64,000 nucleotides of DNA, taken from positions 204,890,017 to 204,954,016 of the forward strand of contig JARDYH010000004.1 of the NCBI GenBank assembly GCA_029215795.1. The letters are read 5' to 3'. Numbering within the stretch: the stretch's first letter is position 1; each line of letters starts with the position of its first letter. A program made the translations under genes and the position numbers. This stretch comes from Anniella stebbinsi (Eukaryota > Chordata > Lepidosauria > Squamata > Anniellidae). The notes below the pieces were generated by a model. It worked only from the letters and a program-made list of their open reading frames with translations, was not told the DNA's origin and ran no database searches. Positions 25,244-36,205 of the stretch are shown here, piece after piece.

Positions 25244-28200
25244 CTTCAAGGAAGAGTATGAAATTCGGTATTACAACGACAGTTTATGAACCAACTTGAT
25301 GCACACAAAGTGTGACATGACTGTGTCTCATTTGTCTTACTATCTTCAGTCCTTGGTGAATGCATCCAGGGATAAATTGGCTTTCTTGACACATGGTCCC
25401 ACATATTGAACAATTTGTGGTCAGTTTAGCAGCCCAAAATTCCAAACCAAAACAGGGAGCTTCCCCCATAACCCATTCCTAAATTAATTAGATTTAATTT
25501 TTTTTAAAAAAACCCTCAAAGCTATTTATTTATATTTATATAATATTTGCACCCTCTTTTTGTCTTTGCTATGGGAGTTTCAATTTGGCTACCTTTCAAC
25601 TTTTAGCTCTATCCTGTTTCAAGACCCAGGGTGAAGATTGCCTTCCGTGATAGGGAGATTTTAGCCTTGCAGAAAAACTTGGGTGGTCCCACACATCCTT
25701 TCCCAAAACATCCAGTAGCTCGCATATGTGCACAAGCCTCAAACCATTGGCACTATTCCTGCAGTAGAAGCTAACATGTTTTCACTAAGTAAGGGCATGT
25801 TGGGGAATGGCAAGGTAGGCCCACCTAGGCGGGAGTTGTCTATCTCCTAGTCTCCCTGCTGGAATGCTTACTTTACATAATTTTGTTCCATCTATATTCC
25901 AATGCACTTTCATTACAAAAACACAACTTCACTGGCATAAACACTTGTACTACAGAACACTTTTTAGGTATTTAAAAACAGCATGTTTACATTGTGCAGT
26001 TGGCAACACTAGGGGCAGTTTAGTTATTTAGTTTTTGTTACTGTTTTTCAGCCAAACCTCTCAGAACCGCTTACAGAATAGACAGAATAGATATAATAGC
26101 ACAGTATATAGTACAGGCACCAGAATTTAACTTCCTGAAAATCTCAGCTCTCGTATTAAAAGAACCACTATAACTATGTTGATGCATAATAATTAAGGCA
26201 GAAGTCTGAGGAAACACAGATTATTTATGACTAGCTTGCTTATGCAAGCTGCCCTATCATTCCTGCTGCAAGTGGGGGTGGCTAAACAAATCATAGACCT
26301 TCCGCCTGTGGTTTGTTTATCATTACATGATAACTGGGAAATGCAGGTTGCTTACCTGTAACTGTAGTTCTTCGAGTGGTCATCTGTGCATTCACACATA
26401 TGGGCTCTGCGCCTGCGTGGAGCCTGTCTCGGAAACTTCTATAGCTAAGGCAAACGTTTTTGGCGGGAACCCCTCCCCCACTGTCTACTGACTCCGTGTT
26501 CCCGCCTTTCTCCTCAGTTCCAAGAGACCGACTTGCTGGCCCCATAACTAGGAGAGAAACCGCTCTGTATCAACAGTACATTTACATCGACACCAAAGCG
26601 GGGATGGTGGGTGGGTTGTGTGAATGCACAGATGACCACTCGAAGAACTACAGTTACAGGTAAGCAACCTGCATTTCTTCTTCGTGGTCTCTGTGCATCA
26701 CACATATGGGCGATTAACAAGCTAAATTCCTGGTGGAGGGTAGGTGTAGATCAATGTTCCCTCACAAGACAAAGAAATTGATTGCCCCAAATTGCAGTTT
26801 GTCCTGGTACAAACAATCAAGTGGTAGCATGTAATGAAATTAAAGGACTTATACCAAATAGCTGCCTTACATAAGTCCAGGATCGACAATCCCCTGCTAA
26901 AGATACGGACTTCGATGCACTGCGTATCGACTTAGCTGTTACTGGACCAATGAGTTGCAAGCCCTTCAACTCATAGGGCAGTTTAATAGCATGTACAATC
27001 CACTCCGCGAGTCATTGCGACTCTTGCGTTTTATAAAATCTGTCAGTTCTAGCCCTGTGTGGAAGCCCAGGTAGAGTGCATCAATACTGAGGCAGATAAT
27101 TCACTCGATCTGCGTAGTGTTGATATAGCCATCAGAAAACAACTTTCTAAGAAAATTAATGTGATATCGGAAGGTGCCATTGGTTTAACTGGTTTCAGTG
27201 TCAGAGATTGTGGCATGACAGAGAAACTCCATGCCAGAATGAAACTCCTAATTAGAGGAGCCAGATTCATAATGCCCAGAGGAACCCCCTAACAACGGGG
27301 TTGGTGCAAAAACAGGTAAAGCAGTCAAATACCCGCATATCGACAACTATTTTACCCCTATAGTGTATAGGGGGTAAGTGTAAGGACATCATTAAGGAGG
27401 CTGAATAGGGCTTGAGGCCCTAAAGATCCATGTATTTAGAAAAGAATCCCATTGTGCAGTATATGACTTCTTCGTTGCCAGGCTACAGGCTGGGTGAAAA
27501 AATGGAATCGACCTCATGTCGAAAGTAGTTACAGTATTGGGATACCCCATGCCATGGGTCTGAGCATATGCAGGGGTGTAAACTACAGGGGGAGGGGGGC
27601 AATGCCCCCACCGGGATTTCCTAAAGGGGGCAATGCCCAACCAAGTAACATCAGTAAGCTCACAGCCTGACTGACAGATTCCTCAGTCAGTCTCCAGTTG
27701 TCTCTATTCTTACGTGTTTAGAGGCAGTCTAAATTACATCCAAGCACTTCCTGCTTCCGCATCAGCTGCCCAGCAGATCTCCTTGCAAGACAAAAGCCAC
27801 TCTCCTTTTGTGTCAGGGTCAGGCTTCCCCAGATTCATTTTCTTCTACCCACTCAGGCGTTGTAAGACAAAAGATTGCCCATTTAGGAATTACAGTCTGG
27901 GTACATCTTGACAAAAGTTTTGCCCCAGGCCGGGGTGCATCCGAAGTGGCAGCAGGTCATCTATATGATGCAGCTGGCATCCCGAAGCCATCCAGGAGCA
28001 AATCCCTGAAACTCCGGTTTTAAAAAGTCGGGTACTTACCACGACTTTTTTATCGTCGGAGCTGCAGCAGAGCTGATGGTAACCTGATTGGTCGCCATTG
28101 GCTGATATCTTCAGAAGAAGAGTGAGCCACACCTGTCTCGGCCACCAAGAGGTGAATATGATGGAGACTGTGTGGACTACACAATATTAATATTATCATA

Positions 28201-31200
28201 CCACAGTACTCATGGAATGAGAGGAAAAATGAGGGCTGCAAAGACATTCCCAGTTGAACAGAAAAGTGTTTGTATGAGGAGATGGGGGAGGAAGTGGGAA
28301 AGCACATGCCCCGTAGCAAATAGTCTGTGCAAGTACACCAATGTAGGGTTGTTAGATCCAGGGTGAGTCTGGATTCTGTGTTCACTACGAGGCCCAAAGA
28401 GCTCAATAAATTGAGTAGTCACCTTGCCTTCGATAGCATTTCCTTCTAGGATGCCACCAGAAGCCAGTTGTCTAAATATGGGTAGATTTCTACCCCTTGA
28501 AGGCAAATGAACGGAAGGACCAGTGCCATACATTTTGTAAATATTCTGGGGCAGAGCTTTATGTGTCATCAGAAATTTGTGGTTTTGATGTACGTATGGA
28601 GCCGTCTCAAATCCAGAACAGGTTGAAGAGATCTGTAGAGGAGTGGACCAAATATTAAATCAGAGAGTGATATAGGTCTTCCAAAGGAGGCTCCACTCTG
28701 TACAGCTACCCCACCCACAGGCGATGCAGAAGAGAGTAATGTTGAGTCCGACTGAGAGCTCTCTAAGAATTGAGGGGAATCAGGTTTAGTTCTAAGATTA
28801 AACCCATCTTCTCCAAGCTGAACTTTTTGACACCCCACAAAGTGGGGCTGGAAAGGAAAAGAGCTAGGTGGACATACTGATGCATTCACGATGGTATCAA
28901 GAGGCAATGGTTGAGCCCTGTGGACAGGTCACAATGACAGTGATCTCGGTAGAGCTAGAGGGAGCTGCGAGAAAACTTCCTCCAGTGGCAATCGCGATAC
29001 CGATGACGCTGCTCAGTATCGAGAAAGGCATATGTACCAATATAGGGGTTGGTATCGATGCCTGGTACGGGAGTTACGGGTCCATTGCAAGAGGTGTCCC
29101 TCTCATAATTGATGCCAATCTCTGTACTGGTACGGCATTCTCGGGGGAGGCAACCCAGTTGAAGTTCTGTCCCTCTTCTTTTTTTAAAAAAACAAACAAA
29201 CAGGGACCTGAGAATGATGCCCCTAGACATCACAGGCATAAAAACTCTCTCTGTTGAAATCATAGCACTCCAATTGTAGCAGCTCTAGGGAGCAGCCCTG
29301 TAATTGGCAGCTAGCCTGTAATGGCTGTGCTAATTAACTTGGTGGGGAGATGTCTACTTCAAGCTGCATGTTAGACGTCTCTTCTTGGTACCAAGAGATT
29401 GGTACCAAAAGAGGCAGTTGAATCTCACCCTTTGATGTCGATTCTGCCTGCTAGACATCTCATCTTGACATCAAAGCTGCATATTAGACATCTCATTTTG
29501 GTACCAAGAGCTCTGCACCGAGGAGCTCGGTACCATGGAGCTTGGTACCATGGCGCTCGATACCATGGAGCTCGGTACCAAGGAGCTCGGTACCAAGGAG
29601 CTCGGTAACATGGCGCTCGGCACCAAGGAGCTCGGCACCAAGGAGCTCATGGAGCTCGGTACCATGGAACTCGGTACCATGGCGCTCGGTACCAAGGAGC
29701 TCGATACCATGGACTTCGGTACCATGGAGCTCAGTACCATGGAGCTCGGTACCATGGCGCTCGGTACCATGGACCTCGGTACCATGGACCTCGGTACTAT
29801 GGCGCTCAGTACCAAGGAGCTCGGCACCAAGGAGCTCGGTACCATGGCGCTCGGCACCAAGGAGCTCGGTACCATGGAGCTCGGTACCATGGCGCTCGGT
29901 ACCAAGGAGCTCATGGAGCTCGGTACCATGGAACTCGGTACCATGGCGCTCGGTACCAAGGAGCTCGATACCATGGACTTCGGTACCATGGAGCTCAGTA
30001 CCATGGAGCTCGGTACCATGGCGCTCGGTACCATGGACCTCGGTACCATGGACCTCGGTACCATGGCGCTCAGTACCAAGGAGCTCGGCACCAAGGAGCT
30101 CGGCACCATGGCGCTCGGCACCAAGGAGCTCGGCACCATGGAGCTCGGCACCATGGCGCTCGGTACCATGGCGCTCGGTACCATGGCGCTCGGTACCATG
30201 GCGCTCGGTACCAAGGAGCTCGATACCATGGCGCTCGGTACCATGGACCTCGGTACCATGGCGCTCGGTACCATGGACCTCGGTACCATGGACCTCGGTA
30301 CCATGGCGCTCGGTACCATGGCGCTCGGTACCATGGCGCTCGGTACCAAGGAGCTCATGGAGCTCGGTACCATGGCGCTCGGTACCATGGCGCTCGGTAC
30401 CAAGAAGCTCGGTACCATGGAGCTCGGTACCATGGCGCTCGGTACCATGGCGCTCGGTACCATGGCGCTCGGTACCATGGAGCTCGGTACCATGGAGCTC
30501 GGTACCAAGGAGCTCGATACCATGGCGCTCGGTACCATGGTGCTCGGTACCAAGGAGCTCGGCACCATGGCGCCCGGTACCATGGAGCTCAGTACCAAAG
30601 GAGGCAGTTGAGTCTCACCCTGTGATGTCGACTGAGGGGCTCTCATCCATAGAATCGCTCCAAGCGATCAGTCCCCAGAAGTCCTATATAACCTGGCCTT
30701 CTTAGATATCCCTTTCACTGTAGAGACAGCTAGGGAGTGTCCAAACACTGGACGATCAGAATGACTCATGGTCAGAGTCAGGGTCTGAGGATGCAGAGGG
30801 GCTCTCCTCCGTAGAATCGCTCCATGCGATCAGCCCCAGAAGGCTCCTGCCTTCTTAGATATCCCTCTTACTGTAGATACAGCCTGGGGAGCATCCAAAT
30901 GTTGGAAGATCGGAATGACCCTTCATCAGAGTCAGGGTCCGAGGACGCAGAGGGGCTCTCCTCCATAGAATTGCTCCATGCAATCAGCCCCAGAAGGCTC
31001 CTGCCTTCTTAGATATCCCTCTTACTGTAGATACAGCCCGGGGAGCGTCCAAATGTTGGAAGATCGGAATGACACTTCATCAGAGTCAGGGTCCGAGGAC
31101 GCAGAGGGGCTCTCCTTCGTAGAATCGCTCCATGCGATCAGCCCCAGAAGGCTCCTGCCTTCTTAGATATTCCTCTTGCTGTAGATACAGCCTGGGGAGC

Positions 31201-31682
31201 GTCCTAATGTTGGAAGATCAGAATGACCCTTGGTCAGAGTCAGGATCCGAGGACGCAGAGGGGCTCTCCTACGTAGAATCGCTCCATGCGATCAGCCCCA
31301 GAAGGCTCCAGCCTTCTTAGATATCCCTCTTGCTGTAGATACAGCTAGGGAGCGTCCAAATGTTGGAAGATCGGATGAGGCATGAAGCAGCCATGTCTCC
31401 AGTAGATCGAGGCGCCTGTGCCATGAGTGTAACGATTGTCTGGAAGAAACCATGGCTTCTAGAGCTTTTATCCACAGACCTGGCGCCAACACGGTTATCT
31501 TTTCAGCGCCAAGTCAAAACTTTTCTCCCAGGCATTTCAACAGCTTAAGTTGAGGTTTTAACTGACTTTGTAGCCAGGCTTAACAGTTTAAAATGTTTTA
31601 AATGTCAGCTGTCTTATGTTTATGGTTCTAAATTTTGTAAACCACCCAGAGAGCTTCGGCTATGGGGTGGTGTATAAATGTA

Positions 31683-31717
<35 letters not shown>

Positions 31718-34700
31718 AGTAGCAACAGGTTTCGATGACCTGAGCCTCTCCCAAAACAAATTAAACAGAGAAAAGTCTGTCTGCTGGGGAAGCTTGCTGA
31801 CGCACTTAACACATTTTGAAAAGGGGCCTTAATGGCTGTGCGATCCCCCTCAACGTGATCCAAGATTGCTAGAGAATAAAATATCTAAGAATATAATAAC
31901 AATAAATTATATTGTTTTAAATGTACGTGTGTACGTTGTATGTTTTTAATTGTTTTAATCGTATGTAAACCGCCCAGAGAGCTTTGGCTATGGGGCAGTA
32001 TACTAATGTAATTAATTAATTAATTAATTAAGACTAAAATTGAACTAAAAACAAAGTAAAATAACTAAAAACCTTAGCACTCTAAAGCTTTCTCCTCAGG
32101 AGAAAGACAGAAGTTCCCAACAAGACATCCTTTCAGCAAGGCGGTTGAAAAAGAACTGAGGAGAAAGGCGGGAACACGGAGTCAGTAGACAGTGGGGGAG
32201 GGGTTCCCGCCAAAAACGTTTGCCTTAGCTATAGAAGTTTCCGAGACAGGCTCCACGCAGGCGCAGAGCCCATATGTGTGATGCACAGAGACCACGAAGA
32301 AGAACTGTTTCTTCCCTGACAAACCAGTCATAAGCCATGGTTTGTTGCTGGCTTATGCACAGAGTACAGATAGCCCTGACCATGGCTTAAGTCTGATACC
32401 TGCAAAGCTTTTCCATAGTAAAACCACAGCTTGCACATTGCAGTTTTAAATACAGAAAGTTATTCATGGATGTCACAGAAGGTGAGACAGGCATTAGTCA
32501 CAACTACCACTAACATAAAATGAATTGTGGGCCAAGTGGAAAACTGTTATGGCCTCCATGATTGAAACTGCATTAAATCTGCAATGGGAAGCAAAAGGTA
32601 GGTTAACTGAAGAGCCCCTGCATCCCAGTATTTCTATTGGGGAAGGATGAAGTAAAATGTGGCATTTGAGGAAAAACATAAAACTGTTTCCAACCACATG
32701 CAGACTAGGATTAGTTCAAGTTAAAAAGACTTTATTATTTATTTTGTATTAAACAAAAGAAACAATACTGTCCCAGATAGGATTACCTACTGAAAACCTA
32801 TGACCTACATTAAAGTAAAATAATTAAACATATAAAGCTGGCTCAATTAGGACATCATCTGCTGGTGCAGACATTCTTGATGCTGACTTTCAATTTTTTA
32901 ATTAAAGCTGTATCAACCTGCAGAGCATGCAATACTAGGACATGAGAAGGCAATCATTCTGGGCCATGGGCACATTTGGCAATTGTCAAAATTCACAATA
33001 AAGGGAAAAAAAGATTAATAAAAAATGGCCATTTGAGAAACAGTCCTGGACACCACCATAAGATGGCTGCCATTGGACACATGGAAAAGGACAAGTAAGC
33101 TGCCCAAAAGACTGAGTACAAGGCAGAAGCTGTGTCTGAGCTACAATACACTAAAAAACTAACACAGAGTTTTCAACACTATCAGAAACCTATTTCACAG
33201 CAATCCCAGCTGCTATGAAAAATGTTTTATTTTTAAGTGGGAGGGGTAGGGCACCTTGGCAGGCATCAACCAAGGTGTCCAGGGGCAGTTCAGTACATTC
33301 AAGGACCATGTTGCCTACCCCTATACTAAGGAAACACGCTTCGATAACACTGAGGCATCTTCATTTGGTCTTCTCCAAATACAGTGGGGAAAAAACATCA
33401 GAATGGTGAAGGTGAATATGCCTATAGAGGTTCCAAGCGATTGGACACTTCCCACCACCTACTAGATAATACTCACCATCTACATCAAAAGAAAGTATAT
33501 ACATTTATTAATACTTACCAAAAAATAGTGGATGCATGGAAAGAGAACTACATCTGCCAAAGTGAAATAAAGCCCTTCAGCAAAAACATGCTCCAAGAGT
33601 GGGAGCTCTGATGTTTTCATCTTCCTAATGTGAGAGGGCTCCCTGTTGGTAGCAACTGGTATTTTCTGCACAGTTAATTTAGAGAAAGCTACTCTCAGTT
33701 CCAGATCCGAAGGGCAGGATTCCAGATTTTCTACTAATCTTTCTGCTTGCAAGGAAACATCATTACTTGCTTTCTTGACAAATGTCTTTTGCTGTTGAAC
33801 TTTCTGCCTTCGAATTTTGTCATCATTGTGCACTCTTACAGGTTCTCCCAACTTCTTTTCAAACTGAAGTACCTCCTCTGGAATATTCTGATGCTGCTCA
33901 GGAGACACCTTCAGACAGTTTTCAACTGCCAGAGGAATGCTGATTTCACAAAGTCTGGTCCATTCACTGACCTATAAATTAATATGATCAATCAGATGAA
34001 GACCGATTTTATAACTACACTCATTATTGTACACTAGAGACATTCCAGCAAAAGGCTGAAGTGTCACACACAGTGTGCCCAACTGTTTTGTGGCAGAGAA
34101 ATAGCTCTAGTCTACACATACATAGTGGGCAAGATTCAAATACTAGTTCTATACACTTAAAATGGCACTGGGCTTGTGTTTTTCAAACAGTGGTTTCACA
34201 TGCCACATGGCAAACCACCTTTGAAGATGATCGTACTTTGTAATATGCCATAGGGGCCTGCTATTCAAAGGAAAAACAAGTAAAAAACCTCACCAGTTAG
34301 TATACCTACATTAGACCAATGGAAGCCCACCATTATATTCACTAGGCATAATATCCTTCCAGATTCTCCTAATTTGTTTTGAAAGTTTATCAAACCTTTA
34401 ATAAGCCAGGGTTCAATGATCCAGTATAGTTACTAACAGTGATCCTTCCCCTCTTCCAAGGCTGGGTTACTCACATGCAAAATTCTACCAGCACTTTCAA
34501 ATGAGTATTCATTATTATTGGCACTAGACAATACTTAACTGTTTTATATGGTTTCTTTGAATTTATTCCATCCTCAACATCTATCATTGTATTATGTTGG
34601 CACCTTGCAATGATTCAGGAAACAACCCCCAAATCTGTTATTGCTTTGCTTTCATATACTAGAAGGTAGTGTGGTAACTGATCTCTTCCACATTATGTCA

Positions 34701-35178
34701 CTTAACAAGATTTAATATATCTGAAGTTTACCACAAAGCAGTGTTAAACTATTAGAAATAAACTTACTTCAGCACAAGCTTTCAAACAGGTTTTTTTAAA
34801 GCCCAAGAGTTCCAAAATGTTCTCCTTTGATGGGTCTGACTCATATGTTTTATGTATTATGTGCCTCAATACCACAGCAAGTCCTGCCCGACAGAATGTT
34901 CCATTCTTCTCAACAGTAGCAGGTAAACAGCAACTCTGGACTACCAACGGAAGTTCACTCCTTTTGATGAGGCAAATCTCCAGGTCCTCTGGCAAAACTT
35001 TGTCTTTAAGCTGGGCAACTGAAGAATTTTCACCCGGAGATACTAAAAAAACTTTGAATGTCTTGCAGTCACAGTATGATAACAGAAGCAAGGATACAGA
35101 TGTGTGGAGAGGAAAAATACAATCTTCATTCTGATCGAAGTAGTCTAGATACAGGTGAGCTTCAGTAATATCTTTCAT
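24989..35178 (-). CDS. GSTCD: Glutathione S-transferase C-terminal domain-containing protein, 5' part
   Basis: Three coding exons on the minus strand join in phase 0: 35178-34768, 33971-33519 and 25243-24989. They give 373 codons without a stop. The family protein is about 630 residues, so roughly the N-terminal 60 percent is present. Recognisable blocks are SLLLLSYCDCKTFKVFLVS near the N-terminus, PVRVHNDDKIRRQK, the GST C-terminal-like helical region (LPLLEHVFAEGLYFTLADVV, then LICRWYQRVQEVPGIK), and FIGGPRPTMTKLM. The methyltransferase-like C-terminal half was not found and probably lies beyond the left edge. The molecular function of GSTCD is not well defined; it is linked to lung-function loci in human studies. 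It is divergent from INTS12. Confidence 0.93.
26240..26338 (+). repeat. Left part of a palindromic MITE split by the DIRS element
   Basis: The sequence around CCTGTGGTTTGTTTATCATT continues, after removing the DIRS element, into 32305-32410 (AAACCAGTCATAAGCCATGG). A related palindromic sequence flanks the hAT MITE at 53.5-54.3 kb. The split supports DIRS insertion into an older repeat. Confidence 0.5.
26339..26521 (+). repeat. DIRS-like left inverted terminal repeat (element 3' end)
   Basis: The outer part (26339-26401) starts AAATGCAGGTTGCTTACC and differs from the outer part of the other terminus. The inner part (26402-26521) is an exact reverse complement of 32153-32272. Such unequal outer ends are typical of DIRS. 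Confidence 0.88.
26621..26715. repeat. DIRS internal complementary region (circle junction copy)
   Basis: Bases 26621-26679 are the reverse complement of the element's left outer end. Bases 26678-26715 directly abut and repeat, in reverse complement relative to the right terminus, its outer end. The two termini therefore appear fused head to tail, as expected for the template that lets DIRS cDNA circularise. It lies between the recombinase remnant and the adjacent terminal repeat, the usual place. Confidence 0.85.
27049..27270 (-). pseudogene. DIRS tyrosine recombinase remnant
   Basis: On the minus strand an open stretch reads LKPVKPMAPSDITLIFLESC and continues FLMAISTLRRSSELSASVL. This resembles the DIRS recombinase block in which a Leu-rich helix (sLKtaFLvAITSaRRvgEL) carries the first catalytic Arg; that Arg appears retained. 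The rest of the catalytic domain is not recognisable, so this is a fragment. Confidence 0.7.
28050..28907 (-). pseudogene. DIRS reverse transcriptase remnant
   Basis: Three pieces are readable on the minus strand in shifting frames: LQPVLDLRRLHTYIKTTNF (28572-28622), PRIFTKCMALVLPFICLQGV followed by EIYPYLDNWLLVA (about 28460-28555), and TTQFIELFGLVVNTE (about 28380-28425). The segment with the first catalytic Asp, normally between the first two pieces, is missing. The YxDD box reads YLDN (28468-28479). At least two frameshifts follow. The enzyme cannot be active. Confidence 0.82.
29500..30600. repeat. 15-bp minisatellite of overlapping restriction palindromes
   Basis: About 70 copies of a 15-base unit, GAGCTCGGTACCATG and variants (GCGCTC, GACCTC, AAGGAG). 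Each unit contains GAGCTC, GGTACC and usually CCATGG, so the array is nearly self-complementary. Nine-base GAGCTCATG units interrupt it twice, and a block of about 264 bp is repeated (29641 onward and 29905 onward). The flanks carry a copied segment at each end (29400-29440 and 30590-30630). Because the period is a multiple of three, long ORFs run in several frames on both strands. It lies in the gag-like part of the DIRS element. Confidence 0.95.
30636..31376. repeat. 154-bp tandem repeat, about 4.7 copies
   Basis: Copies start near 30636 (162 bp, most diverged), 30798, 30952, 31106 and 31260 (incomplete). Each has the block GGGGCTCTCC, CATGCGATCAG, CCTTCTTAGATAT and TGTTGGAAGATC. The period is not a multiple of three, so the duplication did not preserve a reading frame. 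It lies between the DIRS 5' terminal repeat and the minisatellite. Confidence 0.93.
31590..32032 (+). repeat. Two L2-type LINE 3' tails inside the DIRS element
   Basis: Two copies of a tail reading GTAAACC(A/G)CCCAGAGAGCT and TATGGGG followed by a simple repeat: 31590-31716 ending (ATA)n and 31905-32032 ending (ATTA)n. The same tail occurs near 1440-1510. They post-date the DIRS insertion or are part of its decay. Confidence 0.7.
32153..32304 (-). repeat. DIRS-like right inverted terminal repeat (element 5' end)
   Basis: Reading inward on the minus strand it starts TTCTTCTTCGTGGTCTCTGT and then enters the 120 bases identical to the left repeat. A CGGGAACACGGAG block marks the inner portion. 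The 3-4 base ambiguity at the outer edge (GAA) is normal for a circle-junction overlap. Confidence 0.87.
32305..32410 (+). repeat. Right part of the MITE split by the DIRS element
   Basis: Contains AAGCCATGGTTTGTTGCTGG and the inverted partner CCATGGCTTAAG, forming a loose palindrome. It is the likely partner of 26240-26338. Confidence 0.45.
32411..33518. other. GSTCD intron after coding exon 2, right part
   Basis: Unique-looking sequence with two overlapping short ORFs at 33215-33465 lacking known domains. Nothing further is seen. Confidence 0.4.
33519..33971 (-). CDS. GSTCD: GSTCD coding exon 2 (residues 138-288)
   Basis: On the minus strand the acceptor TTTATAG ends at 33972, and the exon starts VSEWTRLCEISIPLAVENCL. 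It has 151 codons in phase 0, with a GTAAGT donor at 33518. It contains PVRVHNDDKIRRQK and the GST C-terminal-like SELPLLEHVFAEGLYFTLAD. No stop or frameshift is seen. Confidence 0.94.
34768..35178 (-). CDS. GSTCD: GSTCD coding exon 1 (residues 1-137)
   Basis: The acceptor CTTTAAG ends at 35184, so the exon begins with five untranslated bases. ATG is at 35178-35176 with A at -3. The exon has 137 codons ending KACAE, in phase 0, before a GTAAGT donor at 34767. The sequence MKDITEAHLYLDYFDQNEDC and a hydrophobic SLLLLSYCDC segment match the GSTCD N-terminus as I know it. Confidence 0.93.
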
Positions 35179-35835
35179 TTTTTCTTAAAGGAAGAAATAT
35201 AAATAATATATTATTTTATCTCGATATCAATATATTGAGAGGGAGAGCGTGCCTAATGTTTTATAAAGCTTTGATAAAGACTTCTGTCCCTACTGATGCT
35301 GGCATTATCCATTCATGAACCAATTTAATTACCAACATCGTAAAACATCCTAAAACTAAAGCCCCAGGACAAAATAAAACATTACGCTTAGCACAGCACC
35401 CCATATTGAGTTCCACTTCACTCAATAATGTTTAGGCATCCTTACTTGTTTCACTGTAATAGCACCATGCTGTGGTATTTCCTACATCCATTTCACATCA
35501 CTGGCAGATGCTGACAAGATGTCAGGATTGGACCTAGACTCCCTGCGGAGACCAGGGAGGATGACTCAAGAATCTGATAATGGACTGGGTGAGGAGTGGG
35601 GGGGACCTGAGCCTCAAGGAGCTCAAGGAGACAGTGACAGGGAAGAATCTTCCTAAGGGCAGGCTAATCAGTTGGATCAGAGCCCAACCATAACTTTTCC
35701 TTCTGTGGGAACCCAGCAACACACAGAGGGGAGGAGGTGTGTGTAACAGATACATGGATCAGACGAAGAATCAAGAGGGAGGAACAGTGTAAGAAAGTAA
35801 GGAGCTCTACTAGGTTGGCCCATCACAGGAGGTCT

Positions 35836-36205
35836 CTATGGAAGACCCTGCCTGAGGGCGGGATTGAGAAAGTCTCTCAGGTTCTGTGCTGTAGACTAGT
35901 GTCAGAATTGCAAAAAAATATCAGTTCACTAGCCCTCCTAACATGCATGTAATCCAACAAAGAAGTCGATCTCCAACTAAATAGACTTTATTATGCAAAG
36001 CAATCAGTACATCAGCAATTCATCTTAAAGATCTGGTCACCTTCTGACAACCCAAGACTAAGATCTCTGACTAAGCTGATACATAACTATCTAAAGATCC
36101 CTTTTAGGGATACAGACCAGTAGAAGATAAAGTTGTTGCAATCCTGACACTAGTCTACAGCACAGAACCTGAGAGGCTTTCTCAGTCCCACCCTCAGGGA
36201 GGGTA
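35836..36205. repeat. Inverted-repeat element with LTR-like TGTCAG ends
   Basis: 35836-35910 and 36135-36205 are inverted copies (CTGTGCTGTAGACTAGTGTC and complement). Within the pair, TGTCAG...CTGACA ends recall an LTR, and another TGTCAGGATTGG occurs at 35519. The interior (AAATAGACTTTATTATGCAA) is not recognised. It is either a rearranged solo LTR or a MITE. GSTCD intron 1. Confidence 0.55.

Larger units (their letters stand above)
26339..32304 (-). mobile_element. DIRS-like tyrosine-recombinase retrotransposon, structurally complete, coding-dead
   Basis: The element runs on the minus strand. It has inverted terminal repeats (26402-26521 and 32153-32272 are exact reverse complements over 120 bases, with near-identical outer extensions). 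Inward from the 5' end come a repeat-rich gag-like region, reverse transcriptase remnants (28050-28907), a tyrosine recombinase remnant (27049-27270), and an internal complementary region (26621-26715) matching both outer ends joined. This order is diagnostic for DIRS elements, which integrate as circles and leave no target duplication; none is seen. Frameshifts, a palm deletion and a changed active site make it non-autonomous. It lies inside a palindromic MITE in GSTCD intron sequence. Confidence 0.88.

Noticed and set aside
29471..30705. Three overlapping ORFs of 358-391 codons on both strands
   Set aside because: All are products of the 15-bp minisatellite, whose period keeps any frame open. 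The composition is pure repeat (VPSAM, GTMEL, RSVPW).
33215..33465. Short ORFs near GSTCD coding exon 2
   Set aside because: Intronic, antisense to GSTCD, no known domain and no splice partners.
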